Below, piece by piece: positions 44,047 to 52,432 of a stretch of 64,000 nucleotides of DNA. Numbering within the stretch: the stretch's first letter is position 1; every line of letters begins with the position of its first letter. The DNA lies in NCBI RefSeq assembly GCF_020193575.1, contig NZ_JADYVD010000032.1:26697-90696 (forward strand), read 5' to 3'. The DNA comes from Ensifer sp. IC4062. GTDB taxonomy: Bacteria; Pseudomonadota; Alphaproteobacteria; Rhizobiales; Rhizobiaceae. The position numbers and the translations under genes were made by a program. A model generated the notes under the pieces. That model did no database searches. It worked only from the letters and a program-made list of their open reading frames with translations, and had not been told where the DNA came from.

Positions 44047-44844
44047 TCAACCGCCGCCCTCCTCCTCGTCGCTCCGGTAGGTGACGGCCGCCTCCGCTGC
44101 CGACGCCATGACGAATCCGATCGGGTTTTCCCGCTCTTCCGTCAGGTGCGCGAGAATGCCGCCAGCCCGGGCGAGCAGCGGGATCGCCTTGACCATCGTC
44201 ACAGGGAAGCCAAGGTCGAGAAGCACTGCGGCGATCGGCATGGACACGTTCATCACCAGCGGTTTGCCCCAGACCTCGGCAGCGATCGTGTGGATCAGCC
44301 GCGCAAGCTCCACATGGGTGCCGCTCACGCCGCGCTCATCGGCGAGCGCGAGAATACGTTCAGCGCGCGGATCGACGGGACGGTGCACCGGATGACCGAA
44401 GCCCGGCAGCTTGCTGCCCGCCTCGTGAACATCCGTGACCAGCGCGCGCACCACCGCATCGGCCTCCTCGCCGCCCGCGATGCGCACCCCGGCCTTCACC
44501 AGCAGCGCGCCGCAGAGCTCGGCGGTTCCGACGAGCACTGGCCCGCAGCCGAGAATACCGGCCGCAAGCGCACCCTGAAGCGAACCCGGGTCGGCGGCAA
44601 GCGTCATCCGCGCCGCCTGCACGGTCGGCATCATGCCGTGCTCGGCGATCGCGATCAGCAAGAGGTCGAGAAAGTAGCGCTGGTCCTCCGTCGGCTCCCG
44701 TCCGGTCGTCAGCAGGTGGAAGTATTCCGTAAAAGTCAGCCGTCCCATCAGGTCACGGCAGAGATCGCGGCCGCGCACCTCGACCCGTTCCGCGCTCGCC
44801 GTTGAAATCCGGCTTGTCGCCGCACGCTGTTTGCCGATTTGCAT
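44047..44844 (-). CDS. citryl-CoA lyase / citrate synthase-fold protein
   Basis: A 265-residue protein with the C-terminal citrate-synthase core but about 150 residues shorter than citrate synthase. It starts at the level of RGRDLCRDLMGRLTFTEYFH and contains EHGMMPTVQAARMT, SLQGALAAGILGCGP, GSKLPGFGHPVHRPVDPRAE and the catalytic-type GKPLVMNVSMPIAAVLLDLG. Such short forms are annotated as citryl-CoA lyase and occur in catabolic clusters with ligases. It probably splits or joins an acyl-CoA with acetyl-CoA or an oxo-acid. It is coupled with the following ligase gene. Confidence 0.8.
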   Translation of the reverse strand: MQIGKQRAATSRISTASAERVEVRGRDLCRDLMGRLTFTEYFHLLTTGREPTEDQRYFLDLLLIAIAEHGMMPTVQAARMTLAADPGSLQGALAAGILGCGPVLVGTAELCGALLVKAGVRIAGGEEADAVVRALVTDVHEAGSKLPGFGHPVHRPVDPRAERILALADERGVSGTHVELARLIHTIAAEVWGKPLVMNVSMPIAAVLLDLGFPVTMVKAIPLLARAGGILAHLTEERENPIGFVMASAAEAAVTYRSDEEEGGG

Positions 44845-44871
44845 GCACTCCTCCGGCGGTGTGAACTTGCT

Positions 44872-45684
44872 CTAACGGCTTGCCGCCACCACATGGGCCC
44901 TGATCCGCCCCTCGATTGCGCCTTCGCCATAGCGCTGCCGAAAGGCATCGGTTGCCGCCTGCGTTGCCGCACCGAGGCCGGAGGGATCGCGCGCCTCGAT
45001 TTCGTTTCTGAGCGGCGTCCCTTGGCAGAAACCGGTCGCGATGTCCTCAGCCGAAAGCGATCCGCTCTTCTTTTCCAGCGTCTCCAGCGTGATGTTGCGG
45101 AAACCGGCCGCCTCAAGGTCGGCGCGGACGGCTGCCGGGTCACCGTAGCCATACGGTGTTCTCGCAAGGAAACGCGGCGGATCATCGGGAAAATGTTTGG
45201 CCAGGGCTTCCGTCACGGCCAGCGGCAATTCGTTCGCCTCAAGCGTGTCCCAGACGTTGAAGAGGAAATAGCCGCCCGGCTTCAGCACGCGGTGAGCCTC
45301 GCGGTAGGCCTCCACCCTGTCCGGGAAGAACATCACGCCGAACTGGCAGAGGACGACATCGAAGCTCCAAGCCTGAAAGGGCAGCGCCGCCGCGTCCGCC
45401 TGCCGCCAAGTGATACGCGGATCATCGCCCTGCCTTTGCGCCGCCAAGTCGAGCATCGGCTGGTTGAGGTCGGTCGCGACGAGCCGGGCATTGGCGTCCA
45501 TCTGCGGGGCTAGCGCGCGGGTGACGACGCCGGTTCCGGCCGCGATCTCCAGGATGTCATGGGGTTTCAGCCGGGCCACACGCGCGGCAAGGTCGCGCGC
45601 ATAATCGGAGAAGATAAGCGGCACCAGCAGGCGATCGTAGAGGTCCGGTATCGCCCCGGCAAACACCTTGTCGATTTCCGCCAT
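44872..45684 (-). CDS. class I SAM-dependent methyltransferase (UbiE-like)
   Basis: A 270-residue methyltransferase. Motif I is ILEIAAGTGVVTRALA, the acidic motif II is LVATDLNQPML, followed by QADAAALPFQAWSFDVVLCQ and HRVLKPGGYFLFNVWDT. The N-terminal part (VFAGAIPDLYDRLLVPLIF) resembles UbiE/Coq5-like enzymes. It could methylate a small quinone-like or hydroxylated acid. It is the first gene of the five-gene operon, 27 nt before the citryl-CoA lyase gene. The 239-nt region upstream likely carries the operon promoter. Confidence 0.87.
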   Translation of the reverse strand: MAEIDKVFAGAIPDLYDRLLVPLIFSDYARDLAARVARLKPHDILEIAAGTGVVTRALAPQMDANARLVATDLNQPMLDLAAQRQGDDPRITWRQADAAALPFQAWSFDVVLCQFGVMFFPDRVEAYREAHRVLKPGGYFLFNVWDTLEANELPLAVTEALAKHFPDDPPRFLARTPYGYGDPAAVRADLEAAGFRNITLETLEKKSGSLSAEDIATGFCQGTPLRNEIEARDPSGLGAATQAATDAFRQRYGEGAIEGRIRAHVVAASR

Positions 45685-45923
45685 CGTGCCCGCCTCCCGT
45701 CAAACAGATGTCGAAGGCGCGATCATACGCTGGTCCTAGGGAGCACGGAAGGTGGGTGCGAACACGTCGGACGCTTACCGATATCCGGCCACGTCCGCTA
45801 TCGTGTCCATCGTCCTAGTCATTGCCGACAGGCGAGGTCGTGGCAGGGGCGGCGATCCGGAACCCTCCGACGTTCGCCGAACGGAATCCTTCGCGCGGTG
45901 ACAGGCAACGCTCGCGCAATCGC

Positions 45924-46832
45924 TCACCGGTACCCCGTCGCGTCGGCGGGTTTGCCGGGATCCATCACTTCGTCCATGTAGCGCCAGCAATCCGGCCGAG
46001 AGCCGTCGAGATCGGTGAAGCCATAGACGTTGGCAAGGCCGCCGCTCGAAAGAGACTTGCCGTTCCAGCGCGCCTTGTCCGCGTCGGCAGCGAGTGCTGC
46101 GACCGCGCGGCCTACGAAATGCGGGGTCTCGGAGATGACGAAGTGCGGTTCTTTCTCGGCCGCGTCACGCCAGTTGGCCTCCGTGACGCCGAAGGCCTCC
46201 AGCATCATTTCCGAGCGCAGCCAGCCGGGTGTCAGCGAAACCGCCGTCGCGCCGTGCGCCGCAAGATCCTTGGCATGCGCCCACGCCATCCGGTTCGCCG
46301 AGACCTTGGCGAGATCGTAGAAAGGCGAGAGCCGATAATGCTCGGCATTGTACTCCGCCGTGCCGTCCGTCACCTCGACGAGAAGCCCACCCGGCCGCTC
46401 GATCATCAACGGCAGCGCGTAATGCGCGGTGATCAGGTGCGTGTCGATCGCAAGCCTGAGGATCCTGAGCCCGTTTTCGAGATTGTGGTCCCAGACCGGC
46501 TTGTTCCACTCGAACAGCCGCTCGCCGCCCCAGATGTCGTTGACGAGAATGTCGAGCCGGCCGCGCTCCTGGCGGATACGATCGACGAGCTCCCTCACCC
46601 GCTCCGGCTGCAGATGATCGACCTGGACGGCGATCCCGACGCCACCCGCCGCCGTGACCCGCTCCGCCGTCTCCTCAATCGCCTCCGGCCGCCGGTATTC
46701 CGATTGCTCCGTGCGCGTCGTCCGCCCGGTTACATAGACGGTCGCACCCGCAGCGCCGAGTTCGACCGCGATCCCGCGGCCGGCGCCGCGCGTTCCGCCG
46801 GCGACCAGCGCCACTTTTCCCGTAAGCGACAT
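45924..46832 (-). CDS. short-chain dehydrogenase/reductase
   Basis: A 302-residue SDR. The cofactor loop is GGTRGAGRGIAVELG, the arginines of VTGRTTRTEQS suggest NADPH use, and the active site is FYDLAKVSANRMAWA (Tyr-x3-Lys). The usual NNAG-type motif is VNDIWGGE, which marks a recognisable subfamily. The last 40 residues end in DLDGSRPDCWRYMDEVMD. The ATG at 46832 has GGAGGAAGC before it. It is divergent from a TetR gene 81 nt away, which probably represses it. The substrate is unknown. Confidence 0.9.
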   Translation of the reverse strand: MSLTGKVALVAGGTRGAGRGIAVELGAAGATVYVTGRTTRTEQSEYRRPEAIEETAERVTAAGGVGIAVQVDHLQPERVRELVDRIRQERGRLDILVNDIWGGERLFEWNKPVWDHNLENGLRILRLAIDTHLITAHYALPLMIERPGGLLVEVTDGTAEYNAEHYRLSPFYDLAKVSANRMAWAHAKDLAAHGATAVSLTPGWLRSEMMLEAFGVTEANWRDAAEKEPHFVISETPHFVGRAVAALAADADKARWNGKSLSSGGLANVYGFTDLDGSRPDCWRYMDEVMDPGKPADATGYR

Positions 46833-46913
46833 CGCTTCCTCCATCGAAAATCATTGGCATTTGTTCTGATCGACATATATAAACGCTTATTCGGTTATAA
46901 ATAAAGGTCCAAA

Positions 46914-47483
46914 ATGCCTCGCCCCAAAACCTTGCCCGACGAAGACGTGCTCGACATGGCGCTCGCGATCATGCGGAGGCAAGGGCCGGACGCGCTGACC
47001 TTCGCAGCACTTTCGGCCGGCTGCGGCCTTTCCGCCTCGACGCTGGTGCAGCGTTTCGAAAGCAAGGCCCGCCTCATCCAGGCGGCGCTCTCCCAGGCCT
47101 GGGACCGGCTTGACCGCCTGACGCTCGAACTTGCCGAGAGCACACCGAAGACACCTGAAGGCGCGGTAACGCTGCTCGTCGGCCTTTCCGGTGACTATGG
47201 CGGCATCGAATCCTATGCCGACGACCTCATGATCCTGCGCGAGGATCTGCGCGATACGAAGCTCCGCGCTCGCGGCGCGCAGTGGCGTGACGTGCTGTCT
47301 CACGCGATCGAGACGCGCTTCGCCGGCGTGACGGCCGCTCCCGCCGGCATTGGCCTGATGATGGCCTCGCAATGGCAGGGCGCCCTTCTCTGGTGGAGTT
47401 TTGACCCGCGCATGCCGGTGCAGGATTTCGTCCGCCAGAGCCTCGACCATTTCGTTGCCGCGTTCACGGAAAGCACAGGCTGA
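46914..47483 (+). CDS. TetR-family regulator of the adjacent SDR
   Basis: A 189-residue TetR-type protein. The HTH is in TFAALSAGCGLSASTLVQRF (residues about 36-55), followed by ESKARLIQAALS; the rest is a helical ligand domain. The AT-rich 81-nt gap to the SDR gene (ATATATAAACGCTTATTCGG TTATAAATAAAGG) holds both promoters and probably its operator, though no long perfect palindrome is evident. Divergent TetR-SDR pairs usually mean local control. Confidence 0.88.
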   Translation: MPRPKTLPDEDVLDMALAIMRRQGPDALTFAALSAGCGLSASTLVQRFESKARLIQAALSQAWDRLDRLTLELAESTPKTPEGAVTLLVGLSGDYGGIESYADDLMILREDLRDTKLRARGAQWRDVLSHAIETRFAGVTAAPAGIGLMMASQWQGALLWWSFDPRMPVQDFVRQSLDHFVAAFTESTG

Positions 47484-47565
47484 CCGAGTGTGTTGTCGGC
47501 AGCAGGACGAGCAGCAACGGACGAGCGTTTCTCGGCTTGGTTTCCCTCAGACATAGGCAAGGGTT

Positions 47566-47620
47566 CCCTCATTCCTGTGCTTCTCACAGGAATCCAGCAG
47601 CGCCCAAGTCCTTGGGCGCG
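47566..47620 (-). repeat. family B half-element
   Basis: CCTCATTCCTGTGCTTCTCA...TCCAGC followed by GCGCCCAAGTCCTTGGGCGC and GGGAGACC. This is the right half of the element at 19114-19292 in reverse orientation; no second end is found nearby. Confidence 0.75.
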
Positions 47621-47721
47621 GGAGACCTTCTCCGTCTTCCGAAACCTCCCCTTTTTCCCACCGCGATTGCGCCCTATAGTCATGGCGCGACGGCATCGGC
47701 CCGAAGACAAGGGATTTCGAC

Positions 47722-48396
47722 ATGGCGCTTACCCTCTATCTCCATCCGCTCGCCTCCTTCTGCCACAAGGTGCTGATCGCGCTCTATGAGACCGGAACGC
47801 CCTTCGAAAGCCTCGTGGTCGACTTGGCGGATGCGGACGAGCACGCTCACTTCCTCGATCTCTGGCCGGTTGGCAAGATTCCGGTGCTGCGCGACGACGC
47901 GCGCGACCAGACGGTGCCGGAAACCTCGATCATCATCGAGTATCTCGAGCGGCACTATCCCGGCAGAAAGCCGCTTATTCCGCTCGACGCCGCGCAGGCC
48001 CTCGAAGCACGGCTCTGGGATCGCTTCTTCGATCTCTATGTCCAGGTGCCGATGCAGAAGATCGTCACGGACAAGCTGCGGGCGATGGGCGAGAATGACC
48101 GGCGCGGCGTCATCGATGCGCGCGCGGCGCTGCCCGTCGCCTATGACATGCTCGAGCGGCAGGTGGCCGACAGGACGTTCGCAATCGGCGAGAGCTTCAC
48201 GATTGCCGACTGTGCCGCCGCCCCCGCCCTGTTCTATGCCGGTATCGTCGTGCCTTTCGACGGCACGCATCCCAATCTCGCCGCCTATTTCGAGCGCCTG
48301 CTCGAGCGTCCCTCCTTTCAGCGCACGCTCGCCGAGGCGCGACCTTACTTCCCCCTGTTTCCCTACCATGACGCCATTCCCGCGCGATTCCTTTGA
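47722..48396 (+). CDS. glutathione S-transferase
   Basis: A 224-residue GST. The N-domain begins LYLHPLASFCHKVLIALYET with the Ser/Cys pair at the active-site turn (SFCHK), then VGKIPVLRDD and PETSIIIEYLERHYPG (ETS glutathione motif). The C-domain has FTIADCAAAPALFYA. It is the third GST of this window and belongs to a different subgroup from the one at 41370. It stands alone on the plus strand, 180 nt upstream of the aldo/keto reductase gene with a family A repeat in between. Confidence 0.9.
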   Translation: MALTLYLHPLASFCHKVLIALYETGTPFESLVVDLADADEHAHFLDLWPVGKIPVLRDDARDQTVPETSIIIEYLERHYPGRKPLIPLDAAQALEARLWDRFFDLYVQVPMQKIVTDKLRAMGENDRRGVIDARAALPVAYDMLERQVADRTFAIGESFTIADCAAAPALFYAGIVVPFDGTHPNLAAYFERLLERPSFQRTLAEARPYFPLFPYHDAIPARFL

Positions 48397-48421
48397 GGTC
48401 CGAGGCACCAAGGCGATCTCG

Positions 48422-48523
48422 TGCAGGTATCCTTAAATCGGAGCCGATTTAGGGATAAAAACATTCAGCAATTCCGAATGCTGCAGCGAGCCTCGTGCGT
48501 CTGAAAAGGCGCTCCGTGCTGCA
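48422..48523 (-). repeat. family A intergenic repeat, reverse orientation
   Basis: On the minus strand it reads TGCAGCACGGAGCGCCTTTT, CAGACGCACGAGGCTCGCTG, CAGCATTCGGAATTGCTGAA and TCCCTAAATCGGC...TTTAAGGATACCTGCAC, a diverged full copy of the family. It lies between the GST and aldo/keto reductase genes. Confidence 0.75.
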
Positions 48524-48575
48524 GGATGACACAGAGTGCACAGGACGCTGTCGAAAAACACGGAAGGATCGGGAA

Positions 48576-49625
48576 ATGGAATACCGTCTGCTCGGCCGCT
48601 CGGGCCTGAAAGTCTCGACGATCACCATGGGCACCATGACCATCGGCGGTGAAGGCAAGTTCGCCCAGGTCGGCAATGTCGGCCTCGACGAAGCGCGCCG
48701 CTATGTCGATCTCTGCCTTGATGCCGGCGTCAACCTGATCGACACCGCCAATATCTATTCCGCCGGCGCATCGGAGGAGATCATCGGTGAAGTTCTCGGC
48801 GGCAAGCGCAAGAACGGCGTGCTGATTGCCACCAAGGCGCGGTTTTCCATGGGGCCCGGCCCGAACGACGGCGGCCTCTCGCGCCATCACCTGATCAGCG
48901 AATGCGAAGCGAGCCTGCGGCGGCTGAAGACGGACGTCATCGACCTCTACCAGGTGCACCAATGGGACGGCCAGACGCCGCTCGAAGAAACGATTGCGGC
49001 GCTGGACACGCTCGTCAATCAGGGCAAGGTGCGCTACATCGGCTGCTCCAACTATTCCGGCTGGCACATCATGAAAGCGCTTGGCGTCAGCGCCCACGAG
49101 CATCGCCACCGCTTCGTCAGCCAGCAGATCCACTACACGCTGGAAGCCCGCGAGGCCGAATACGAGCTGATGCCGATCGCGATCGACCAGGGCCTCGGCG
49201 TGCTCGTCTGGAGCCCGCTCGCCGGCGGCCTGCTTTCGGGTAAGCACCGGCGCGGCCAGACGCCGGAAGGCACGCGCCAGCTCGCCGGCTGGAACGAGCC
49301 GCCGATCCGCGACGAGGAGCGGCTGTGGAAGATCGTCGACATGCTGGTTGCGATCGCCGGCGAGCGCGGCGTCTCGCCCGCGCAGGTGGCGCTCGCCTGG
49401 CTGATCGGCCGCAAGGGTGTGACCTCCGTCATCATCGGCGGGCGCAAGGAGGAACAGTTCCGCGACAATCTCGCCGCGGCGAGCCTCAAGCTAACCGACG
49501 AGGAGCGCGAACTGCTCGACGCCGTCAGCCTGCCGCCGGTGATCTACCCCTATTGGCATCAGCTATGGACCGCCAAGGACCGACTCGGCGAGGCCGACCT
49601 GTCCTTGCTCGGGCCACATATTTGA
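48576..49625 (+). CDS. aldo/keto reductase
   Basis: A 349-residue AKR with the TIM-barrel landmarks of the family: GLKVSTITMGTMTIGG, INLIDTANIYSAGASEE-like (D and Y of the tetrad), VLIATKARFSMG (K) and YQVHQWDGQTP (H). The C-terminal NADPH site appears as TSVIIGGRKEEQFRDN. This is the YghZ/AKR11-like stretch that reduces aldehydes and ketones; the physiological substrate is unknown. The start follows GGAAGG. The stop lies 8 nt from that of the convergent cyclase gene. Confidence 0.92.
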   Translation: MEYRLLGRSGLKVSTITMGTMTIGGEGKFAQVGNVGLDEARRYVDLCLDAGVNLIDTANIYSAGASEEIIGEVLGGKRKNGVLIATKARFSMGPGPNDGGLSRHHLISECEASLRRLKTDVIDLYQVHQWDGQTPLEETIAALDTLVNQGKVRYIGCSNYSGWHIMKALGVSAHEHRHRFVSQQIHYTLEAREAEYELMPIAIDQGLGVLVWSPLAGGLLSGKHRRGQTPEGTRQLAGWNEPPIRDEERLWKIVDMLVAIAGERGVSPAQVALAWLIGRKGVTSVIIGGRKEEQFRDNLAAASLKLTDEERELLDAVSLPPVIYPYWHQLWTAKDRLGEADLSLLGPHI

Positions 49626-49633
49626 AGGGCATC

Positions 49634-51481
49634 CTACTCCGCCATTTTCAGAAGCTGCGCGTAGCGCGGGTGGGAGCGGATGGAATCGAGATCGGTATCG
49701 TTGCGGAACCAGGCGCGAAGTTCGGGAGAAACGAACGGCAGAGACTGTTCCAGCAAATCGATGGCCTGGTCCTGTTCGCCAAGCAGAGCATAGACGCAGG
49801 CGACATTGTAGCGTGCGTGCGTGTCCTCCGGATCGATAGCCTTGACGCGCGCGACCAATTCCAGCGCACGATCGCGGTCGCCCATCACCGCACATGCGCA
49901 CGCGCCGAGTTGGGCGGCGTCCGAACTTTCCGGATGCAGCACCAAGCTCCGCTCGATGCGCTCGAGGCCGATCCTGCTCAGCCTTTCCTTCTTGTCGAGC
50001 TGCCCGAGGTGATCGAGCGCGTTTCCCGCAAGGATCGGAGAGCGGTAGTCGTCGGGCCGGATTTCGGTGGCGCGCTCGAAGTGCGCGACGGACTCTTCAA
50101 ACTTGCCCCGCACAAAACAGTGGCGCGCATAGAAGTAGTGAGCCTCGTGGGAATTCGGATCGAGCGCAAGCGCGCGCTCGAAAGCGGCGGCTGCTTCCTC
50201 ATAGCGTCCGATCGTCGAGAGCGCGTAGCCGTGCGATGCGTGCACCTCGGGCAGATCGGGATCGAGCTCTAGCGCTTTGGCGCAGGTCTCGAGAAGCGAT
50301 TCCGGCGGCACATGCTCACCGTGGAATCCGCAGAGGAAAGAGTCGCAGTCCGCGATGCCCGCATAGGCGCGCGCGAAATGCGGATCGAGTTCCGCCGCGT
50401 AAGTGAACATCCGCCGGGCGTGCTGCAGGGACGCCTTCGTCATCGTGTGGAAAAGCTCTCGCCCCTTGAGGCAATAGTTATAGGCCTCGACACTCGCCGT
50501 GGCGGGCTGCTCGATCGCCTTCCTCTCCCTTGGCAGAAGCCTGATCTTCAACTGGGTGACGATCGCCTCCGTGATCTCATCCTGGATGTCGAAGATGTCC
50601 GTGAGGTTCCGATCGTAACGTTCGGCCCAGACGTGCCGTCCGTCGCTGCCATCGATCAACTGTCCGGTGATGCGGACGCGCTGGCCCGCCTTGCGCACGC
50701 TTCCTTCCAGGAGGAAGCTGACGCCGAGTTCGGCCGCCACCCGCTGCGCCGTCACCCGCGTGCCCTTGTAGGCAAAGACCGTATGCCGGGCGACGACGGA
50801 AAGGCCGGAGATCTTCGACAGATCCGTGATGATGTCTTCGGTTATCCCGTCGGAAAAATATTCCTGCGCGGGGTCATCGCTCATATTGTTGAACGGCAGG
50901 ACGGCGATGGACGGCTTGTGCGCCGTCGCTGGCACACGATCGGACCGATCGCTTGTCGCTTGCGGAGCATCAAGAACGACGTTGTAGACCCTGACCGGCC
51001 GTTCAATGTTCTTCAGGAGCTGTTCGCCGGCATCCTCGAAGATAAGATCGAGCCGGTTGCCTACATGCTCGCGTACAGCGGCCGACACCGCCACACCACC
51101 CGGCTTCGCGAAACTCTCGATCCGTGCGGCGATGTTGACGCCGTCGCCGAAGATATCGCCGTTCTCGACGATCACGTCGCCGATATTGACGCCGATGCGA
51201 AACTCGATCCGTCGGTCCGCCGGCACGGCCAAATTGCGCGCACGCATCTCCTTCTGGATCTTGGCGGCACAATCGACGGCGCTCACCACGCTCTCGAACT
51301 CGACGAGCATGCCATCGCCGATCAGCTTGACGATGCGCCCCTGATGGTCTGCGACCATGGCGTCCACCAGTTCCGCCCGATGCGCGGTCAGTGCCGCGAG
51401 CGTTTCCGCCTCATTTGTCCCCATGAGGCGACTGTAGCCGGCCACATCGGCCGAAAGGATCGTAGTGAGGCGACGCTTCAT
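49634..51481 (-). CDS. class III adenylate/guanylate cyclase + TolB-like + TPR protein
   Basis: A 615-residue cytoplasmic protein. Residues 1 to about 170 form a class III cyclase domain with both metal aspartates (ILSADVAGYS and LIGDGMLVEF), the substrate lysine position (VKLIGDG) and the transition-state Asn/Arg pair in GVNIAARIES. So this copy looks active, unlike the one at 12626. About 195-330 is the TolB-like segment IAVLPFNNMSDDPAQEYFSDG, and 345-615 are TPRs (HYFYARHCFVRGKFEESVAH, YNVACVYALLGEQDQAIDLL). It would make cAMP or cGMP under control of its TPR partner. Multiple such cyclases are usual in Sinorhizobium. Confidence 0.92.
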   Translation of the reverse strand: MKRRLTTILSADVAGYSRLMGTNEAETLAALTAHRAELVDAMVADHQGRIVKLIGDGMLVEFESVVSAVDCAAKIQKEMRARNLAVPADRRIEFRIGVNIGDVIVENGDIFGDGVNIAARIESFAKPGGVAVSAAVREHVGNRLDLIFEDAGEQLLKNIERPVRVYNVVLDAPQATSDRSDRVPATAHKPSIAVLPFNNMSDDPAQEYFSDGITEDIITDLSKISGLSVVARHTVFAYKGTRVTAQRVAAELGVSFLLEGSVRKAGQRVRITGQLIDGSDGRHVWAERYDRNLTDIFDIQDEITEAIVTQLKIRLLPRERKAIEQPATASVEAYNYCLKGRELFHTMTKASLQHARRMFTYAAELDPHFARAYAGIADCDSFLCGFHGEHVPPESLLETCAKALELDPDLPEVHASHGYALSTIGRYEEAAAAFERALALDPNSHEAHYFYARHCFVRGKFEESVAHFERATEIRPDDYRSPILAGNALDHLGQLDKKERLSRIGLERIERSLVLHPESSDAAQLGACACAVMGDRDRALELVARVKAIDPEDTHARYNVACVYALLGEQDQAIDLLEQSLPFVSPELRAWFRNDTDLDSIRSHPRYAQLLKMAE

Positions 51482-51717
51482 CGAAAAACCCCTCCTTCCG
51501 AGAGATGAAACTTATCAGGTTTGAACCCGGAACGGCACCAGATTTAGGGTTACGCTCTTGCTCACGCCAAAGTAGGCGCGTGCGGCTGCCAAGCACGGCC
51601 GACCGGGACGCTGTTAGTCCGGGTGACGGTGGCGGCCGACAAAGGACACCCTCGTGAATTCAGTTGAGCTGGCGAGCGCACCCACTCATCACGTGAGTTG
51701 GGTTAGCATACGCCTCC

Positions 51718-51923
51718 CCACCTCATTCCTGTGCTTGTCACAGGAATCCAGCCACGGCGCGTCTGCGCCGTGAATGACGTGGCCTGCCCCAGCATTCAAG
51801 ATGGCGAGATGTGGCGGAATCCTGTGGGTGACCCGCAGCCAATCCGGAGGCCGATCCCGAGAGTCTCCCGCGCCGCAGACGCGGCGCTGCTGGATTCCTG
51901 TGACAAGCACAGGAATGAGGTGG
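51718..51923. repeat. family B element with perfect 32-bp inverted ends
   Basis: A 206-bp element. Its ends CCTCATTCCTGTGCTTGTCA...CAGC (51721-51752) and the exact reverse complement (51889-51920) are 32 bp; three more bases match on each side. Inside are GGCGCGTCTGCGCC-GTGAATGAC on the left and GCGCCGCAGACGCGGCGC on the right. Same plan as 19114-19292 with about 207 against 179 bp. No protein is encoded. Confidence 0.85.
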
Positions 51924-51987
51924 AGAGGCGGGCTCGCCAGCCCAACTGTCTCGATGTGGATCCATTGCCCCTTGAAATGCGAGATTA

Positions 51988-52001
51988 ATATCATATGATA
52001 T
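51988..52001. promoter_or_regulatory. 14-bp palindrome, probable antitoxin operator
   Basis: ATATCATATGATAT is a perfect palindrome 27 nt before the antitoxin ATG, in an AT-rich stretch that is unlike its surroundings. Xre-type antitoxins commonly bind such sites to repress their own operon; the role is inferred. Confidence 0.6.
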
Positions 52002-52027
52002 AACTCAGCAAATCAAAGGAGACGATC

Positions 52028-52432
52028 ATGTCCAGCGCGCAGCCCGCAATAGTCTCTGATCGGGGCGCGGCGAAACAGGAGGAAGCCGTCATCGTGAAGG
52101 CGGTGGTGCGCGCCTGCGAATTCTGGAAGCTGACCAACAAGGAGTCAGCCGAGCTCTTCGACGTGCCGATCGCCACCTGGAACCGCATGAAGGCCGGCGA
52201 CTTCCGGGGCAAGCTCGACCAGGACAAGCGCACCCGCGCAAGCCTGATCGTCGGCATCTTCAAGGGATTGCGCCTCTTCTTCAACGGCCCCCTCACCTAT
52301 CAGTGGCCGAAATCGGTCAATACCGGCCCGGTCTTCAACGGCAAGACGCCCGTCGCCACGATGATTGAGGGCGGCATCCCTGCGATGCTCCGCGTCCGCC
52401 GCTACGTTGACGGCCTGCGCGGTGGGCTGTGA
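52028..52432 (+). CDS. Xre/MbcA/ParS-type antitoxin
   Basis: A 134-residue antitoxin of the Xre-MbcA-ParS group. The N-terminal part is a HTH-like domain (FWKLTNKESAELFDVPIATW, NRMKAG), and the C-terminal domain has the DUF2384-like segment RASLIVGIFKGLRLFF and the final P-x-x-M-I-EGG...VRRYVDGLRGG motif that covers the toxin's site. AAAGGAG precedes the ATG. Its stop overlaps the toxin start (52429-52432, ATGA-type with GTG), which is typical of tight co-expression. Confidence 0.88.
   Translation: MSSAQPAIVSDRGAAKQEEAVIVKAVVRACEFWKLTNKESAELFDVPIATWNRMKAGDFRGKLDQDKRTRASLIVGIFKGLRLFFNGPLTYQWPKSVNTGPVFNGKTPVATMIEGGIPAMLRVRRYVDGLRGGL

Larger units (their letters stand above)
51482..52027. other. 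546-nt gap with a family B element and the toxin-antitoxin promoter
   Basis: It contains the upstream region of the cyclase gene (about 51482-51717), the repeat at 51718-51923 and the AT-rich promoter/operator region at about 51960-52027. No gene is seen. Confidence 0.6.

Noticed and set aside
45775..45990. Minus-strand frame of 71 residues after the SDR gene
   Set aside because: It overlaps the SDR 3' end in another frame and shows no recognisable motif or SD.
46833..46913. TetR operator in the SDR/TetR gap
   Set aside because: AT-rich with only short (4-bp) symmetric parts such as TTAT...ATAA; nothing as clear as the palindrome at 54165-54189.
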